A DNA stretch of 64,000 bases from Azolla caroliniana (GCA_043228905.1 JBHGNT010000001.1:29016001-29080000), one strand, 5' to 3'. Numbered from the stretch's first letter, positions 45,489 to 55,777 are shown. Notes: a model not told the origin generated them from the letters alone. Made by a program: numbers and translations.

Positions 45489-47363
45489 ATATGGATGGTT
45501 GCCCAATGGAGACCAGGTGGTCAAGGGTTCAACCCCTACATTCCACAGTGGCATCTAGTGAAATAAGAGATATCTATGGAGTGTGTGTGTGAGAGAGAGA
45601 ATGAGAATGAGAATAAAGATGATGATGTCAATTACCAAACCATTCACAAGGGGAGAGGGCTGCTTTATATAAAATCATGTTGTCATTGCCATCTCACAAA
45701 CATATGCCCACTACTTGTGGGACACGTAAGACAATTGAGCGAGGTATCTCAACGCGTGCATCTTCAAGATTAAATGTGTCATAGATCAACCATACAACAA
45801 GGTTGTTATGCTTTCGTCACTCACTCTAAAGCTTGGCAGATTCGGTGGACAATGGCCATGTACCTTCTAAAATTATCTATGCTTATCAAATCCAAGCACT
45901 TTGGTGTAGATATTTGTTGTTGAGGAGATGTTGAAGGTATCCATCTCTTGCTAGCATATCAATGTGCTCCAACAAGCTCCAATGACCATCTTTCTTTTTC
46001 TCTTAAAAAGATACACCTTCGTATTATGAAACCTCCAATGACCATCTTGAACAACCTTTCTTCATGTTTGAGCAACGTAATCACTTGTTGGCCATTTGCA
46101 TGGCCTTGTTCATTTCGGATCTCCTCTCAATAACCACAATAAGATCGATGTCTATGTAGGAGTGTGTTTCACTCCTTTGAATGTTTTGCCACAATGATCA
46201 ATCCATGACCCATAAAAGATCTCAAGTACACTTGACACCTAATTCATCTCGTGTTCTCCATTTTTATACTCAACTATAATGGTCTTTTTGTACTAATATT
46301 GCAGAACATCTATAACCACTATCACGATCCCTATATGTGCCAGTGCATTTGAATCAAGCCTCAAAAATGAAAAACTTGTATTTCAACTCAATTCAAATGG
46401 GAGAAATTGGAGTCAAGCTCTCTCGCACCTCATCCATCACATCCAATTTGGGGACTCATATGGGTCCCCGTGTTTGTTTATACTATAGTGTTGCAAATTG
46501 AAGCCTGCAATTACACATACCTTGTGGATTGAAAAAATCCACAATGGTTCGCAGTTGCGGAGAAAGGAAGAATACAACAAGCAAAGAAGATGAAATTGTT
46601 ATCAATGTTGAACTCTAAAATGGATAGGTCTCCCAAGTGAAAATCTTCATCAGATAAACTTTGCATCATTGAGCCAAAAAATGCATAAATACCTTGTAGA
46701 ACAATGATATTGGGGTTATATTGAAGGCAACCTTATGAAACCTACAAACCCAAAACGTGAAAAGTTTCATTCAAGAACTTATTTTCTTAATATTAAGTTG
46801 AAATATGCACATTTTACAATCTCCTCAACATGTAAATGTGTATGAGAGTATTAAAAAGTCAAGATGTTAAGGAAAATGTAGCGAATATTGTTTGTTGACA
46901 TGCTACTCTTAAAAGCATATTTTTGACCATCCAATAAAAAGTGAAGATTAGCTTTAATAAAACATTTGAGAAACAAGATATGCATTTTGGTTATGTTTTC
47001 ATTGACAAGTTGTGACTATCAATAAAAATGTGGTGTTATGGTCCCACGAAAGAATATGTGAGCTAATATTGCACTTTGCATCACTACCATACTCGACGTT
47101 TGATTAATTAAGAGTGTTCAGTAATCACACATCCATTCATTAACCTTGTTTTTCAATAAATGCATTGAATCTTTTCTTGATACTTCTTAAAGTGAAGCGT
47201 GAATACATAGCCTCAAGCTTTGTTTTTCCAGAATGTGGGCTCAATGAAAGAATCATTACTTTATTGTTAGGCTTTTTTGTATACAACGTTGTCAATTTTC
47301 TTTGTTCTAGCTATGGTTTTCCATAGCCCCTCGTATATTAAGAAATAAAATGTTGAGTAATAT
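42780..47363. other. CCCH promoter region and intergenic DNA
   Basis: It contains two poly-C runs (about 42817-42832 and 43151-43168), a (GA)n run at 45452-45486 and a possible SINE just after it. The remaining AT-rich DNA shows no gene. Confidence 0.5.
45487..45575 (+). mobile_element. Possible tRNA-derived SINE head
   Basis: The segment 'atggttgcccaatggaga' (A-box-like) is followed 30-35 nt later by 'ggtcaagggttcaacccct', which matches a pol III B-box with a pairing T-stem (AGGGTTCAACCCCT). This order is typical of plant tRNA-derived SINEs. No 3' end or target duplication could be defined, and it abuts a GA microsatellite. Confidence 0.35.
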
Positions 47364-47551
47364 TGTGGTGTGTGTTCCTTTGTGCCACCCATTTAGCACA
47401 CCCTTTTTAACATGCATGTAGCTAAACCAACCCAGCCTTTTAGCACGCATGTAGCTAAACCAACCCAAATGGGTACCTTTTATCAACTATAAATTGAGCA
47501 AGAAGTAAGAAGCTAAGTAGAGTGGTTTTGATCTCTTATGTGCATTTCACA
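47364..47551 (+). repeat. 5' LTR of the gypsy-like element
   Basis: It contains TATAAATTGAG near 47489 as a promoter candidate and an internal tandem duplication (about 47391-47468). It is followed by a possible primer region 'ttggtggagattcgggg'. Confidence 0.75.
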
Positions 47552-47799
47552 TATTGGTGGAGATTCGGGGTAATATTTTAGCCGCTAACACCTTGTTCAT
47601 GGTGTCCAAACTCCCTCCCGTCGCCTCCGAATTTGATACCCCTATGTAGCCCAAGTTCTCCCAGCCTCATGAGCGGCCACCCCACTTCCAAATGGAGTAT
47701 CTCTTGTGAGTCCTCTCCAACGTTATGCTTCAAATCAGCTCTTGAAACTTACCTTTAGGGTGCTGATGGAAGAGCCAGCCCCCCATGTCCAAGCGTTCA

Positions 47800-48110
47800 C
47801 CTCTTCAATCACTCCACCCACACCATCTTGATAGACTCTGGTAATAGTATCTCTTTCATTAGCGTCGCCTTAGTTCACCAGTTAGGTCTCCCGACATCCA
47901 CTGCTCATTCCATCCAAGTCCTTTTTGGCGATCACCAACATCTATACCACTCTCGCACGCAAGCCCGTTGCACCATCACCTTAGGCAATCTCACTTTCTC
48001 ACACCATTTTTATGTCTTGCCCCACAAACTCTTTCCCCCTCACCTTAGGTTATGATTGGTTCCTCAAGTGTCGTACTATAATTGATTTCACTGCCCACCA
48101 ACTTCTTGTC
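47800..48110 (+). pseudogene. Gypsy-like aspartic protease remnant
   Basis: The frame from about 47826 reads ILIDSGNSISFISVALVHQL (the DSG catalytic box), then RCTITLGNLTFSHHFYVL. After a one-base shift near 48050 it reads LGYDWFLKCRTIIDF, the conserved second half of Ty3/gypsy proteases. Too broken to be functional. Confidence 0.75.
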
Positions 48111-48309
48111 CCACGAGCTCCCTCGATCCCCCTCCTACATGATAGCCCTCCTGTCCCCCACCTCAGCCAAGTCCATGTGGCCTTTAGTCCACAGAAGCGA
48201 TTGATCTCTATCCGCCAATTGCTAGTTCGTTTTCCGTCACTAGCCCTGCCCAACTATTATCTAATCAAAGCCGCCAGTTCCACAGGGATGTCCTCAACTT
48301 CGTTGCAGC

Positions 48310-48496
48310 TCAACCAGGTGTCCAATAGGTGTTTATATCCCCATACCATCCTCAGACAAATGGCCTCATTGAATGCCTCAACAAGACCTTCAACAAGGAG
48401 ATTGCCGCTTACATCGATCCATGCCACAAAAACAGGGGTAAAATATTGCCTTTCCTCACCCACGCCTACAATATGTCCGTATAGGTGTCGACATGA
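48310..48496 (+). pseudogene. Gypsy-like integrase remnant
   Basis: It reads PYHPQTNGLIECLNKTFNKE and later ILPFLTHAYNMSV, the end of the integrase core with its Glu box. It follows the protease remnant by only about 200 bp, so reverse transcriptase and RNase H are missing. Confidence 0.75.
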
Positions 48497-49086
48497 TGTT
48501 GGGATTACGGTCCCTTCGGATGGGATGGTCGGATCCGGTTGTCGGTTTCGGATCCGGATGACGAAGACCCCAGTTTCGGTACCGGATGACGAATGTACCC
48601 GGAGAGCGATCCGGATGCAGGGACATATCCGTGAATATGTTCGCTATGGGCCCCTGAGGCTACAGTTGTAAATAGCCCAAAGTCATATGAGTATAAATAT
48701 GACTTAGGGCAAACTGTTTTGTTGTTGCTTCTCATTTTTCTGTTTTTTCCACTCAAGAGGAGTGAAGAGTAAGCAGCCGTGAGAGAGAGAGAGAGAGAGA
48801 TAGAGCGCGAGAGAGGAAGAGGACGACGCCTCTGTGTATTTCCGCCGCCTGTGGCGAGGACAGCGAGCTCAAGGTTGTCGCCTTGGAGCTCGTCATTGTA
48901 TACTTCTCTTTGTATAGTGTTGTTTGGAGTCTTGTACTCCCGTGGTTTTTCCCATCTAGGGTTTTCCACGTTAATCACTGTGTACTCGTGTATTTCTCTT
49001 TTGGTTCCTATTTTCTGCTCCATTGATCCGCAATTACTCGGGTGTGGCCGACTGAAGAAGGTGAATCGAAGCGTTGATTCTCAACA
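48497..49086 (+). repeat. 5' LTR of the intact copia
   Basis: 590 bp. The U3 part holds several CGGATCCGG-like words. The TATA box TATAAATA is at 48692-48699, so R should begin near 48725. A GA microsatellite is at about 48780-48800. Confidence 0.95.
48692..48699 (+). promoter_or_regulatory. LTR TATA box
   Basis: TATAAATA lies about 200 bp into the LTR. The identical copy in the 3' LTR is at 53398-53405, where it could drive read-out transcription into the flank. Confidence 0.7.
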
Positions 49087-49089
49087 AAC

Positions 49090-49101
49090 TGGTATCAGAG
49101 C
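49090..49101 (+). other. Primer binding site (initiator Met tRNA)
   Basis: TGGTATCAGAGC lies 3 nt after the LTR end. It is the classical Ty1/copia primer site. Confidence 0.95.
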
Positions 49102-49115
49102 GACTGTTGCAGAAA

Positions 49116-52100
49116 ATGGAAGGCGGCGGCAGCGGGCAGCCGGGGATGATGGTGCTGAACGCACAGAATTACGCCGACTGGAAGATCAAGATGGAGGATC
49201 TTCTGATTGTTCGGGACCTGTACGAACCGATTGACAGGTCGGAAATACCGAAGGGGGTACTTGAGTCGGAGTGGAAGCTCCTGAACCGGAAAGCCGTAGC
49301 GACGATCCGACAATATGTCGATGTAAGCGTCCTACAACATGTGGCGAACGACACCAACGCATATGAAATGTGGAAGAAGCTGTCGGGCCTCTACGAGAGG
49401 AAGAATGCGTTGAACCGGACCTCCCTGATGAGGAAGATTGTGAATCTCAAGTACCGGGACGGCGAGAGTATGGTGGAACACGTAAGCACGTTCATGGGAT
49501 TCGTGAATCAGCTTGCGGCGATCAAGTTCCCGCTGGAGGATGCAATGCAAGCCATCATCTTGATGTGTACATTGCCGGACAGCTGGGAGAACTTGGTGGT
49601 GACTCTCAGCACCTCCTGCACCGAAGATAACTTGTCCTTGCAAACGGTAAAGACAAGTATCTTGAACGAAGAAGCGCGTCGGAGAGACAAGGAACCGGCC
49701 TCCGAACCGAAGATGCTATTTACCGAATCGGATCGGGGAAGACAATGGAACCGGAGTCCGCAAAGACGGGAGAAGTCGGGGACCCGGTCGCAGTCAAGAG
49801 GAAGGCCCACATGCTTCCACTGTGGGAAGCCGGGGCACTTCCGAAAGAACTGTCGGCATTACCGAAAAGACAACGGAGCCGACGACACCGATTCGAAGAA
49901 GTCACCGGAGAGAAACGGTGCATACCGGGGAGCCACGGACCGGAGAGGTTCGGATCGGCGAGGGCAGGACCGGAAAGGAACGACGGCACTCGCGGCAAGT
50001 GAAGAAGAAATCATGCTCATCACCGAAGAAGGTGAGCTAAACATTGCCGGCGATGAGACGACCTGGGTGGTCGATTCCGGAGCATCGTTCCACCTGACCC
50101 CGGAGAGAAGATACTTCTCATCCTACACAGCCGGGGAGCATGGCTGCGTTCGGATGGGAAACGAAGGTACGTGCCGGATTGCCGGCATAGGAGACGTGTG
50201 GTTGACAACCCCGACCGGATGCAAAATGCTGCTGAAGAATGTCCGACACGTTCCGGAGGTCCGACTGAACCTGATTTCGGCCGGGAGGCTAGATGATGAA
50301 GGCTACACGGGTAGCATCCGGAACGGTGTCATGAAGTTCAGCAAGGGGAGCTTGATAGTGGCTCGGGCCCGGAAGGTCAACACACTGTACCTGATGAATG
50401 CCTGGTTATGTCCGGAAGAGCTGAATGTGGCAGCCGACACTGCCGGTGAGCTGTGGCACAAAAGACTGTGCCACATGAGTACGAAGGGGATGAAGAGGCT
50501 TGCAGAAGACAACCTTATTCCGGTGAAGCATGTGCACCTGGAGAAGTGCACCGACTGCCTGGCCGGTAAGCAGAACCGAACCTCCTTCCACTCAAGGCCA
50601 CCGACGAGACGTAGCGCACCATTGGAGTTGGTGCACACCGACGTGTGTCAGGTAGAAACGAAGTCACATGGCGGAGCCCAGTACTTCGTAACATTCATCG
50701 ATGATCATAGCCGAAAACTGTGGACGGCTCCGATGAAGACAAAGGACCAAGTGTTGTGCGTCTTCAAAGATCTCCACGCGAGAGTGGAAAGGGAATCCGG
50801 CAAGAAGCTGAAAGCGATACGAGCGGATAACGGAGGGGAATACCGGGGGCAGTTCCAGGAGTACTGTCGCTCGAAGGGAATCCGGCTCGAGTTTACTGTG
50901 CCGAAGACGCCGGAACTGAACGGGCTGGCCGAGAGGATGAACCGGACCATAATGGAGAGGGTCCGGAGTATGCTGGCGCATGCGAAATTACCCAAGGGAT
51001 TTTGGGCTGAGGCAATGTCGACGGCGACATATGTGATAAACAGATCACCCTCAGTACCTTTGGACGGAGACACGCCGCAGAGAGTGTGGACCGGTAGGGA
51101 AGTATCCTACCGGCATCTGAAGGTGTTCGGGTGTCTCGCATACGTGCATGTGGCAAAGGACCGGAGAGGGAAGCTAGATCCAAAGACCCGGCCATGCATA
51201 TTCCTCGGTTACGGCGACGACGAGTTCGGCTACCGAGTATGGGACCCGGTCGACAAGAAGATATTCAGGAGTCGAGACATCATCTTCATGGAGGACAAGA
51301 CACTCGCCGACTTGGAGTCGGAGAAGAAGATGAAGAGCTCCAAGTCGACCGGTGAGGATAAACTCTACGAGGAGCAGTCCCGACCGGAAAGGGACCGGTT
51401 AGCACTCGAGGATCCGGCCGAAGACGGTGAAGAAAGAGAACCGGCCGAGGAAGATGAAAATGATACCGGAACCGTTCCCGATCCCGAAATGGATTCGGAT
51501 GAAGAAGAAGAATCAGAAGAACAGGTTACCGAAGCTCCGGAACGGAGATATCCTCTAAGAGAGAGAAGGGCCCCCCGGAGATTTCCGGAACCAGAGCACG
51601 TGCTGCTAACCGACGAAGGGGAGCCGGAGAGCTTTGAAGAAGCAAAGCATGACACCCAGAGCCGCAGGTGGTTGAGTGCCATGCAGGACGAGATGGATTC
51701 CCTGCATGAGAACCACACATATGAACTTGTGGAGTTGCCGAAAGGAAAACGGGCACTCCGTAACAAGTGGGTGTTCAAGCTGAAACCGGGAGATGCCGGA
51801 AACCCCCCGAGATACAAAGCCAGGATCGTGGTGAAGGGGTTTCAGCAGAAGAAGGGCGTCGACTTCGACGAGATATTTGCCCCGGTAGTGAAGATGACCT
51901 CTATCCGGACGGTGCTGAGCATAGCGGCAAGCATGGACCTCGAGGTAGAACAGATGGACGTGAAGACGGCATTCCTTCACGGTGACCTCGATGAAGAGAT
52001 CTACATGCAGCAACCGGAAGGATTCGAGAAGAAAGGGAAGGAGCACCTGGTATGCCGGTTGAAGAAGAGCCTTTACGGACTGAAGCAGGCTCCCCGGCAA

Positions 52101-53192
52101 TGGTACCGGAAGTTCGATTCCTTCATGACCGACGAAGGGTACCTCAAAACGCAGTCCGACCACTGCGTGTTTGTGAAGAAGTTCGAAGGAGGAGACTCTC
52201 TAATACTCCTCCTGTACGTGGACGACATGTTGATCGTCGGACGGGACCAGGTCAAGATACGGATGCTGAAGAAGGCTCTTCACCGAACCTTCTCAATGAA
52301 GGACCTGGGTCCGGCGAGGCAAATACTAGGGATGCACATCATCCGGGACCGGAAGAAGAAGCAGTTGGGTCTGTCACAGGAGAAGTACGTGACGAAGGTG
52401 CTTCACCGGTTCAACATGTCGGAAGCGAGACCGGTCGGATCGACCCTCCCGACAAACTGCAAGCTGACCAGCAAGCAAAGTCCCAAGACAAAGGCTGAAA
52501 AGGAGGATATGATGGAAGTGCCGTATGCCTCAGCCGTCGGGAGCTTGATGTACGCCATGGTGTGTACGAGACCGGACATAGGATATGCAGTCGGAGTGGT
52601 GAGCCGGTACATGAGCAATCCCGGCAAAGAGCACTGGAACGCGGTCAAGTGGATACTCCGATACCTGAAGGGCACGGCAAACGTGTGCCTCCGATTCGGC
52701 TCCGGTAAGCCCGAACTCGAAGGCTTTACTGATTCTGATATGTCGGCTGATGCAGATACCAGCCGGTCCACATCAGGGTATGTGATGACGTATGCAGGGG
52801 GAGCTGTTTCGTGGCAGTCGAGGCTGCAGAAGACGGTTGCGTTGTCAACCACGGAGGCGGAGTACATGGCGGCTGTTGAAGCCGGCAAGGAAATAATATG
52901 GATGAAGGACTTCATTAGAGAGCTCGGTATCCGGCAGGAGGAGTACCGACTCTACTGCGACAGTCAGAGTGCAATCCACCTTGCAAAGAACGCGGCCTAT
53001 CACTCCCGGACGAAGCACATCCAGCGAAGATATCACTGGATCCGGGAAAGGATAGAAGACAAGGAGTTCGTGCTGACGAAGATCCACACGGACGAGAACG
53101 GGTCGGATATGCTGACCAAGGTGCTCACACCCGACAAGCTGGAAGCATGCCGGAAGAGGATCGGATTGGAGAAACATCCCATGCCGAAGTGA
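49116..53192 (+). CDS. gag-pol: Copia Gag-Pol polyprotein, uninterrupted
   Basis: 1358 aa, the usual length for plant copia. It encodes capsid and all enzymes needed to copy the RNA and insert the DNA. Gag (UBN2-type) is at about 1-230. A CCHC knuckle is C233-C236-H241-C246. The protease DSG box is at D320. The integrase zinc region includes H448 and C478/C481. The DDE residues are D509, D571 and E606 by my count. Reverse transcriptase includes D948 and the YVDD box at 1034-1037. RNase H shows the FTDSD, TEAEY and CDSQS boxes. Start: the frame is open further upstream through the primer site, but 49116 is the first ATG after it. The TGA at 53190 abuts the polypurine tract. Codon use is GC-rich, unlike neighbouring elements. 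No stop, frameshift or lost catalytic residue is seen. Confidence 0.95.
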   Translation: MEGGGSGQPGMMVLNAQNYADWKIKMEDLLIVRDLYEPIDRSEIPKGVLESEWKLLNRKAVATIRQYVDVSVLQHVANDTNAYEMWKKLSGLYERKNALNRTSLMRKIVNLKYRDGESMVEHVSTFMGFVNQLAAIKFPLEDAMQAIILMCTLPDSWENLVVTLSTSCTEDNLSLQTVKTSILNEEARRRDKEPASEPKMLFTESDRGRQWNRSPQRREKSGTRSQSRGRPTCFHCGKPGHFRKNCRHYRKDNGADDTDSKKSPERNGAYRGATDRRGSDRRGQDRKGTTALAASEEEIMLITEEGELNIAGDETTWVVDSGASFHLTPERRYFSSYTAGEHGCVRMGNEGTCRIAGIGDVWLTTPTGCKMLLKNVRHVPEVRLNLISAGRLDDEGYTGSIRNGVMKFSKGSLIVARARKVNTLYLMNAWLCPEELNVAADTAGELWHKRLCHMSTKGMKRLAEDNLIPVKHVHLEKCTDCLAGKQNRTSFHSRPPTRRSAPLELVHTDVCQVETKSHGGAQYFVTFIDDHSRKLWTAPMKTKDQVLCVFKDLHARVERESGKKLKAIRADNGGEYRGQFQEYCRSKGIRLEFTVPKTPELNGLAERMNRTIMERVRSMLAHAKLPKGFWAEAMSTATYVINRSPSVPLDGDTPQRVWTGREVSYRHLKVFGCLAYVHVAKDRRGKLDPKTRPCIFLGYGDDEFGYRVWDPVDKKIFRSRDIIFMEDKTLADLESEKKMKSSKSTGEDKLYEEQSRPERDRLALEDPAEDGEEREPAEEDENDTGTVPDPEMDSDEEEESEEQVTEAPERRYPLRERRAPRRFPEPEHVLLTDEGEPESFEEAKHDTQSRRWLSAMQDEMDSLHENHTYELVELPKGKRALRNKWVFKLKPGDAGNPPRYKARIVVKGFQQKKGVDFDEIFAPVVKMTSIRTVLSIAASMDLEVEQMDVKTAFLHGDLDEEIYMQQPEGFEKKGKEHLVCRLKKSLYGLKQAPRQWYRKFDSFMTDEGYLKTQSDHCVFVKKFEGGDSLILLLYVDDMLIVGRDQVKIRMLKKALHRTFSMKDLGPARQILGMHIIRDRKKKQLGLSQEKYVTKVLHRFNMSEARPVGSTLPTNCKLTSKQSPKTKAEKEDMMEVPYASAVGSLMYAMVCTRPDIGYAVGVVSRYMSNPGKEHWNAVKWILRYLKGTANVCLRFGSGKPELEGFTDSDMSADADTSRSTSGYVMTYAGGAVSWQSRLQKTVALSTTEAEYMAAVEAGKEIIWMKDFIRELGIRQEEYRLYCDSQSAIHLAKNAAYHSRTKHIQRRYHWIRERIEDKEFVLTKIHTDENGSDMLTKVLTPDKLEACRKRIGLEKHPMPK

Positions 53193-53202
53193 AGGGGGAG
53201 TT
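53191..53202 (+). other. Polypurine tract
   Basis: GAAGGGGGAGTT directly precedes the 3' LTR and overlaps the gag-pol stop codon. It primes plus-strand synthesis. Confidence 0.85.
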
Positions 53203-53792
53203 TGTTGGGATTACGGTCCCTTCGGATGGGATGGTCGGATCCGGTTGTCGGTTTCGGATCCGGATGACGAAGACCCCAGTTTCGGTACCGGATGACGAAT
53301 GTACCCGGAGAGCGATCCGGATGCAGGGACATATCCGTGAATATGTTCGCTATGGGCCCCTGAGGCTACAGTTGTAAATAGCCCAAAGTCATATGAGTAT
53401 AAATATGACTTAGGGCAAACTGTTTTGTTGTTGCTTCTCATTTTTCTGTTTTTTCCACTCAAGAGGAGTGAAGAGTAAGCAGCCGTGAGAGAGAGAGAGA
53501 GAGAGATAGAGCGCGAGAGAGGAAGAGGACGACGCCTCTGTGTATTTCCGCCGCCTGTGGCGAGGACAGCGAGCTCAAGGTTGTCGCCTTGGAGCTCGTC
53601 ATTGTATACTTCTCTTTGTATAGTGTTGTTTGGAGTCTTGTACTCCCGTGGTTTTTCCCATCTAGGGTTTTCCACGTTAATCACTGTGTACTCGTGTATT
53701 TCTCTTTTGGTTCCTATTTTCTGCTCCATTGATCCGCAATTACTCGGGTGTGGCCGACTGAAGAAGGTGAATCGAAGCGTTGATTCTCAACA
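53203..53792 (+). repeat. 3' LTR of the intact copia
   Basis: 590 bp, identical to the 5' LTR as far as I can read, followed by CATGA. Confidence 0.95.
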
Positions 53793-53797
53793 CATGA

Positions 53798-54181
53798 ATC
53801 CACCCTTTTTGACCACTCTATGGGTGTGACCCTCACCTCCTACCAGAATCGTCCATTAACGTCCATTTCAAACCAGCCAACATGGATAATGCCACTTGGG
53901 GGCTCTATCTCCAACAGATGCTCCCCCTCCTTTGACAAACCAACTCCCAAAACCTACAAGTTGCACAACAATGCCAAAAGCACCGAGGGATTCAACTCGT
54001 TCACCGTAGTTTGTGCCATTAGACCCACTATGTAATTGCTCCGACATGATACCAACAACCGATTCACCTCGGCTCATGTTGCCCGCATAAAGCCCTATGC
54101 TACCCTAGGCCCATCTTTTGCCCATCCTTTCCCCATGTCGTAAACCTCCTTGTTTCTTTTGGGGGGGAGGGGGAGGAGGAA
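53798..54181 (+). pseudogene. Gypsy-like element, 3' coding remnant and polypurine tract
   Basis: This is the continuation of the element interrupted at 48496. RFTSAHVARIKPYATLGP at about 54060-54115 resembles the C-terminal end of Ty3/gypsy integrase. A G-rich polypurine stretch follows at 54159-54181. No intact frame. Confidence 0.65.
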
Positions 54182-54327
54182 TGTGGTGTGCATGTGTTCC
54201 TTTGTGCCACCCTTTTAGCATGCATGTAGCTAAGCCAACCCAAATGGGTACCTTTGTATCGACTATAAATTGAGCACAAAGTAAGAAACTAAGTAGGCTA
54301 GTTTTCATCTCTTATGCACATTTCACA
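54182..54327 (+). repeat. 3' LTR of the gypsy-like element
   Basis: 146 bp, TGTGGTG...TTTCACA. It lacks the internal duplication of the 5' LTR. It contains TATAAATTGAG. Confidence 0.75.
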
Positions 54328-54884
54328 ATATGTTTAAATACCACAATTCTTGAGTTTTTGCTTTAAAAAACTTGTCAATTCTTTATTTCTCGTATATTTG
54401 TAACATATTTTTTCTATGACTAAAGAACATTTGAACTACGAGGTCCATCTAAAATTGATGCATGTAAAAGATTACTACATATTTGTCTACCAATATGGAG
54501 CTCAATTTTCATCGTGTATGTTGTCGTGTTCTCTAGATTTATTTTAGTTGCTCCTAGATTAACATATAGTCATATTTGGACACTAGGTTGCCTTTAGCTA
54601 ACCCTTTGTAGACATACTTATATTTCTTTGCATCCTATGATAATCTACAAAATATGACACATCTCTTCTTATGACAACACATATGTACTTGGACAAGTCT
54701 CACTCATTTAAGGTTAATGAATCTTAGAATACTCTTTCAACGTATAATTGGGATAGACATGGTTGCAATAACCAAGAGGTAGGTGTCTAGAAGCTTGTAC
54801 TCGACAACATTCATTGAACAAACATTTTGACAAGGAAACAAGGGTCAAGCCACCAAAAATTTCAAGAGCATAAGAGAATCATTG
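54328..54884. other. Intergenic, no gene seen
   Basis: AT-rich, nothing recognised. Confidence 0.55.
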
Positions 54885-55344
54885 TTCATAAGTAACAATA
54901 AATAATGGTTCGGTTTGAAAGTGCCAAAACCAAATCGGAATCGTTTAAAAATTTTGAAACTTGAACTGAATCGAACCACGAAACCGTTTAAAAATTTTGA
55001 AACTTGAACTAAATCGAACCATGAAACCGTTAAACCAAACTGTTTAAAATTTCTCAAACCGTTAAATCCACGGTTTCGTGGTTCAGTTTCAGTTTTCAAC
55101 TTAGGTCAAAATTCAAATTTTAAAATTTAAAGAATTTCTTAAAATGTGAGAAAAAGTCTTAAAAATGAAAAGATTGTTTATTTTTTTAAAAAAATTTTAA
55201 AATTTTAAACAAATTAAAAGTAAACCATTAAACCCATGGTTTCTAATTGTTGAAACCGAACCGTTTAAACCTTTAAGCCATTAAGCCACATTTTCACAGT
55301 TCGGTTTGGTTCAAACCGAACCGGTTTCGATTGTTATTCATAAG
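54885..55344. mobile_element. hAT-type MITE, 444 bp
   Basis: The element at 54893-55336 is flanked by an 8-bp duplication TTCATAAG (54885-54892, 55337-55344), the hAT hallmark. The terminal inverted repeats both start TAACAAT and share GGTTCGGTTTGAA after a 7-nt variable part. The interior is AT-rich, with repeated 'aaccgttta' words and a 43-bp tandem duplication near 54942-55027. It has no coding sequence, so it needs a transposase from elsewhere. Confidence 0.85.
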
Positions 55345-55777
55345 CTTAAAGGACTTGAGGATGGAGACACAACCTATAACATGTAAAACTCAATCGTGAA
55401 ATATACAAACGGAGAAGCATAAAATTAAGTCCCGATGTAAAGAGGTCTCAAGTTACAATGATGAGAATTCGTAATGAAGTTAGAGAACTTGTCTTCTTGC
55501 TTGGTCTAAATTTGTTGGTTTTGGCAAACGTGTCTTCTCACTTAAAGGTAATTGGATTGTCATTGTTTTTTAACAAATTATGGAATTTGTCCTTCCTACA
55601 TCGTGAACTATATATACCAAATTGATCAATTGAATATGTTAAGATTTCATCCATTAAACCCTTGGGCCCTTGTATCCTCTTTGAAGATAATGTCCATCTC
55701 TAACCACTCACTTTTCTTTGAGGATTTTCCATTATCATTGTGAATAAGGATAAAAGGCATGGTATCATCATGATTCA
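55345..55777. other. Intergenic, no gene seen
   Basis: AT-rich, with no supported feature. Confidence 0.55.

Larger units (their letters stand above)
48497..53792 (+). mobile_element. Complete, apparently intact Ty1/copia retrotransposon
   Basis: 5296 bp. The two 590-bp LTRs (48497-49086, 53203-53792) show no difference that I can find. They start TGTTGGGA and end CTCAACA. A 5-bp target duplication CATGA lies at 48492-48496 and 53793-53797. An initiator-Met primer site, a single uninterrupted gag-pol frame and a polypurine tract are all present. Its GC content is far above the flanking DNA. All sequence requirements for autonomous movement are visible, which argues for very recent insertion. 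It landed in the integrase region of an older gypsy-like element. Confidence 0.96.
47364..54327 (+). mobile_element. Decayed Ty3/gypsy-like element with short LTRs, split by a copia
   Basis: Short LTRs of 188 bp (47364-47551) and 146 bp (54182-54327) start TGTGGTG and end TTTCACA. The length difference is mainly a tandem duplication of the 'ttttagca..catgtagcta' block in the 5' copy. ATAT borders both sides. A polypurine tract (about 54159-54181) precedes the 3' LTR. The interior holds protease and integrase remnants but no RT, so an internal deletion occurred. The complete copia at 48497-53792 lies within it, with CATGA duplicated. Confidence 0.8.

Noticed and set aside
48505-49023. 172-codon minus-strand frame, repeated at 53211-53729
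   Set aside because: It lies entirely within the copia LTRs and is duplicated only because the LTRs are.
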